Positions 60,976 to 64,000 of a stretch of 64,000 nt of DNA are shown in pieces. A model generated the notes under the pieces. The model saw only the letters and a list, made by a program, of their open reading frames with translations. It made no database searches and was not told the DNA's origin. The DNA comes from CG2-30-44-17 sp964344725 (GTDB lineage Bacteria; Patescibacteriota; Gracilibacteria; UBA1369; UBA12470): positions 1-64,000 of the forward strand of contig CAYFOI010000002.1 in the NCBI GenBank assembly GCA_964344725.1. The letters are read 5' to 3'. Every line of letters starts with the position of its first letter. Position 1 is the stretch's first letter. The translations under genes were made by a program, and so were the position numbers.

Positions 60976-63216
60976 ATGAAAAACAAAAAGGTCATATTTT
61001 TTGTCTTATTAGTTATTCTAATAGCGATTTTTGCTTTTAGAGCAAGTCCTGTTAGCAGCAGTGCTAGCGCTATTTGTAGTGATACTGATGCTGATGGCAT
61101 TCTTACTGTTCTCGCTGACGGTTCAGGCGAATGTGAAACAATTCAAGATGCTGTTGATAGCTCAGAAGATGGAGGATCTATTCAACTAGGTGATGGTACT
61201 TACCAAGAAAACATAGATATTGAAGAAAAATACGTGGTTATTACTGGTAACGTTGATGATCCTTCTGCGGTAATTATTGATGCTAATTATGCTGGACGTG
61301 CTTTTTATTTTAAAAATGCCGAATCTGGGACTTCTGAACTGTCAGGGGTGAGTGTTATTAACGGTCGAGGCTCTCAAGGAGCTGGTATTTATGTTTATAC
61401 TTCTTCTCTCAATATATCTAACTGCATTTTCCATTCTCAAGATGGCACAAATTCCGGTGGCGCTATAAGTTTTTATAATATTACTGCTGACAGCACTATC
61501 GATTCTTCTGAGTTTTATTCTAACAGGTCTATATATGGAGGTGCCATTGCTGCATCATACCTGGGAGATGTCGGTGATTTAATAATCACGAACAATTTGT
61601 TTTACGACAACTCTTCGAGCCAAGGAGGCGGCGCGATTTATGCAGGTTTTGAAGCTTATCCAGTGGTTTACAACAATACATTTGCTCAAAACACTGCTGG
61701 TGGCCACGGAGGTGCTTTGTATGTATATGGAGACTCCTCTACTCTTATCGTGAAAAACAACCTGTTCTACGATAATGAAGCCAATGATACCAATGGAGAT
61801 TACGACGGCGGTGGTTTTTATATGCATACTGTTCTTCAAGATGGTGTTGTAGATTACAATGGTTTTTATATCAACAGTCCTCACGATGCTTACACATATG
61901 TAAGTTACAAAGCTCCTAGCCTTTTGGGGGATAATAATCTATCCACAAATCCTTATCTAACTGATGTAGATAATGATGATTTCACATTGTCATCTTCGAG
62001 CCCTTTGATTGATGCTGGCGAAGATTTGAGTAGCGTTGGAATCAATTATGATATTGAAGGCATTACTAGACCTCAAGATTCTGGTTATGACATTGGGGCT
62101 TACGAATATGTTGCTGAGGAAGCCGATAGCGGGGATGATGATACCACCGATGATGATGGATCAGAGGACGATGCAACTGACGATGATTCTAGCGACGATA
62201 CCGATGATAGCTCTACCGACGATGATTCCACAGATGACTCTAGCAACGACACTGATGCAACCGATGATTCTAGTGATGATTCTGATGCATCAACCGACGA
62301 CACAGATGATGGCGAAACCGACGAAGTTTCTTGCGGAGATTTTCCTGATGTTGATTCTGCCGACTTCACAGAGGAACAATGTAGTGCCATTGCATGGAAT
62401 CAAGATAACAGTATTTTCACAGGTAGTGACGAGACTGGCGAGCTAGCCCCTGCCGAAGCTATCAATAGAGCTGAAACAACCAAAGTTCTCATCGAAGCTT
62501 TCTTGATTGAAACTGACGACAGCGAATCAACTTATGATGATGTTGCTGACGGAGAGTGGTATACGCCTTATATAATGGCTGCAACCCGCGAAGGAATTGT
62601 TGCCGGCTATTCAGATGGCAATTTTTATCCCGCACAAACAGTCAATAAAGTTGAAATGCTTAAGATAGTTCTTGAAACAGCTGGTGTTGATCTGACTGAG
62701 GTCGATACTGATCGCGAACTGTTCTCTGACATAGCTGTCGATGAATCCACTGATTGGTTCAGAGTTTATGCTTATTATGCTTATGACAATGGGCTTCTTG
62801 ATGTAACAGAGGGCGGTGAATTTGGGCCTGCAGATGAGATTTTGAGAGAGGATGTTATATTGGTGCTTTATAGGCTTAATGAAGCTGGGCTTTGGGGTGT
62901 AGATACAAGTTCTGTTTATATTAATTATGTTTTCTATGATGGTGACGTTGCAGATGTTGAGTCTGATGAGTATGTTGAAATAATGAATGGTACTGATGAG
63001 GCTGTCGACCTTACTGGCTACTATATTATGGGGTCGAGTGGAGATGAGGTTTTTACTTTTTCTGAATACGAATTAGCTGCAGGTGAAAGTGCGATGGTCT
63101 ATACTAATCAAGGAGAATTGAGTTTCGAGTCTGGCAGTGCTATATGGAATAACGATGGCGAAACTGTTTATTTATACGATGCCGACGGGACTTTGGTAGA
63201 CAGTTATAGTTACTAA
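60976..63216 (+). CDS. Surface protein: beta-helix, Asp/Ser linker, SLH domains, lamin-tail domain
   Basis: 746 residues. Signal peptide (about 1-35). A right-handed parallel beta-helix (about 40-375) of NNLFYDN-type coils as in pectate-lyase/NosD proteins. A low-complexity Asp/Ser/Thr linker (about 380-450, DDATDDDSSDDTDDSS). SLH-type domains (ECSAIAWNQDNSIF-like start region, AGYSDGNFYPAQTVNKVEML, FGPADEILREDVILVL). C-terminal lamin-tail (LTD) fold: SDEYVEIMNGTDEAVDLTGY, YIMGSSGDEVFTF. Probably an S-layer-linked carbohydrate-active or structural protein. Confidence 0.9.
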   Translation: MKNKKVIFFVLLVILIAIFAFRASPVSSSASAICSDTDADGILTVLADGSGECETIQDAVDSSEDGGSIQLGDGTYQENIDIEEKYVVITGNVDDPSAVIIDANYAGRAFYFKNAESGTSELSGVSVINGRGSQGAGIYVYTSSLNISNCIFHSQDGTNSGGAISFYNITADSTIDSSEFYSNRSIYGGAIAASYLGDVGDLIITNNLFYDNSSSQGGGAIYAGFEAYPVVYNNTFAQNTAGGHGGALYVYGDSSTLIVKNNLFYDNEANDTNGDYDGGGFYMHTVLQDGVVDYNGFYINSPHDAYTYVSYKAPSLLGDNNLSTNPYLTDVDNDDFTLSSSSPLIDAGEDLSSVGINYDIEGITRPQDSGYDIGAYEYVAEEADSGDDDTTDDDGSEDDATDDDSSDDTDDSSTDDDSTDDSSNDTDATDDSSDDSDASTDDTDDGETDEVSCGDFPDVDSADFTEEQCSAIAWNQDNSIFTGSDETGELAPAEAINRAETTKVLIEAFLIETDDSESTYDDVADGEWYTPYIMAATREGIVAGYSDGNFYPAQTVNKVEMLKIVLETAGVDLTEVDTDRELFSDIAVDESTDWFRVYAYYAYDNGLLDVTEGGEFGPADEILREDVILVLYRLNEAGLWGVDTSSVYINYVFYDGDVADVESDEYVEIMNGTDEAVDLTGYYIMGSSGDEVFTFSEYELAAGESAMVYTNQGELSFESGSAIWNNDGETVYLYDADGTLVDSYSY

Positions 63217-63283
63217 TAATTTGCGTCTTATTGCTTTGCCGTAAGCAAGCTTATTTCTGAACTTAGAGTAAAAAAATCGAAGT

Positions 63284-64000
63284 ATGATTTCAGACAATTA
63301 CATTTGGATCCTAATAAGTTTTGTGGTCCTTAATCTCATTGTATTAGCGACCGCGACTATAGCATCCATATCTCTTTTGGGGTTTAAGCTTGAGAATTGG
63401 ACAAAATTAGTTTTGTATGTTTTTTCATTATCGACTCTTCAGGTCTTTTTGTCTCAAATTTTGCTTGGGATATTTGGCGTTCTTAATTATCAAAGCGTCT
63501 GGGTCATTAATTTAATTGTGTTTGGAGTAGTAGCTGCGTTGCTTGGGAGAAAGGTTGTTAAAAAAACAACATTCCCTCCTCCACCAAAGCTAGATACGTT
63601 TACCTTTTTAGCGATATTTACGCCTTTTTTGGGAGTTTTTATTCTTAGGTATTTTAATGCCCTATTCCAGATACCTATTGAGTACGATAATGTATCTTAT
63701 CACCTACCTTTTGTAGTTGAATGGCTCAAAACAGGGAATTTGATGGATATTTACTACAGTGCTTTTGCTGGTCCACTTGGATATTACCCTAGCAACTTTG
63801 AGCTTTTTGATTTGTGGGTGTTTTTGCCGTTTGGCAGAGACTATTTTGTTAATCTGCTTAATTTCCCTATATTTCCGCTCCTCATATTAGCTATTTACGC
63901 TACGTGTATTAATTTCAAAATCAAACCGAAAATTGCGCTTTTGTGTGCTGCGATTTTTATCTATATGCCTCAGACCTTTCGCCAAATGGGCGTACCTTTG
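63284..64000 (+). CDS. Polytopic membrane protein, GT-C glycosyltransferase-like, 3' end beyond the window
   Basis: 239 codons are visible and open to the edge. Many hydrophobic helices; after the first four a loop reads IPIEYDNVSYHLPFVVEWLK, resembling the acidic first-loop motif (Asp, then YHLP...W) of GT39/RgtA-like lipid-linked sugar transferases, followed by GPLGYYPSNFELF. Called as a GT-C family member with moderate confidence. ATG 63284 follows AAAAAAATCGAAGT. Confidence 0.75.
   Translation, partial: MISDNYIWILISFVVLNLIVLATATIASISLLGFKLENWTKLVLYVFSLSTLQVFLSQILLGIFGVLNYQSVWVINLIVFGVVAALLGRKVVKKTTFPPPPKLDTFTFLAIFTPFLGVFILRYFNALFQIPIEYDNVSYHLPFVVEWLKTGNLMDIYYSAFAGPLGYYPSNFELFDLWVFLPFGRDYFVNLLNFPIFPLLILAIYATCINFKIKPKIALLCAAIFIYMPQTFRQMGVPL

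Overview
The window reads as chromosome of a small-genome bacterium of the Candidate Phyla Radiation (Patescibacteria), most plausibly a Peregrinibacteria-like lineage. This is an inference from content: small membrane proteins of types common in that group, SLH-bearing surface proteins, ABC-type substrate-binding proteins with no permease beside them, a VirB4/TraG-like ATPase next to coiled-coil proteins, and a sigma-region-4/HARE-HTH fusion. TGA is an ordinary stop (dnaE, tsaE, the small gene before ribH), so the UGA=Gly code of Gracilibacteria/Absconditabacteria is excluded. bL9 is encoded. DNA is moderately AT-rich, genes are densely packed with short overlaps, and many starts follow A-rich leaders without a clear Shine-Dalgarno.

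Layout. 1-12.5 kb: surface-polysaccharide genes (methyltransferase, WecG/TagA glycosyltransferase, O-antigen-ligase-like protein, GT2), an envelope lipoprotein SBP, gatB-coaE-PH protein, lepB, family-4 UDG, fmt and ssb. 12.5-20 kb: ribE-ribH, pgk, ruvX, rplI, a family-5 SBP, secG, a holin-like protein and small unknowns. 20-30 kb: HD protein, lipoprotein, ileS with a T-box leader, then purB, purE (class II type), purC and divergent purA. 30-45 kb: a TPR protein coupled to a 1717-residue beta-helix surface protein, valS, nadA-nadC, a 666-residue membrane protein with a possible Cys/His core, HIT, and the sigma4-HARE protein with tandem promoters. 45-52 kb: tRNA-Leu(UAG), DUF5665-like protein, dnaE, aspS. 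52-64 kb: VirB4/TraG-like ATPase, two coiled-coil proteins, a 3D-domain/peptidoglycan-binding protein, HD protein, tsaE, an M23 peptidase with SLH domains, a beta-helix/SLH/lamin-tail protein, and the start of a GT-C-like membrane protein.

The least explained content lies between genes. A recurrent module precedes several minus-strand start codons: hairpin P2 (GCGCC-TTT-GGCGC flanked by direct GGCCTG copies), 10-13 nt later hairpin P1 (GTTTCGC-nnn-GCGAAAC), then a CCCTAAA-like or CTAGCTAA-like tract running into the ATG. It occurs before gatB, rplI and ileS, in part before purB and the family-5 SBP gene, and again downstream of the TPR gene; one P2 copy supplies the C-terminal codons of coaE. 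Separate hairpin families lie at 12.57/54.14 kb, 30.3/45.6 kb and 60.78 kb. Clear sigma70-type promoters (TTGnnn-16/18-TAtaAT, often TGn-extended) can be read at about a dozen places, some overlapped by inverted repeats that could be operators.

The pathways fit a streamlined cell that keeps selected biosynthesis (late purine steps, NAD from quinolinate, riboflavin end steps, glycolysis) and invests heavily in a decorated cell surface.
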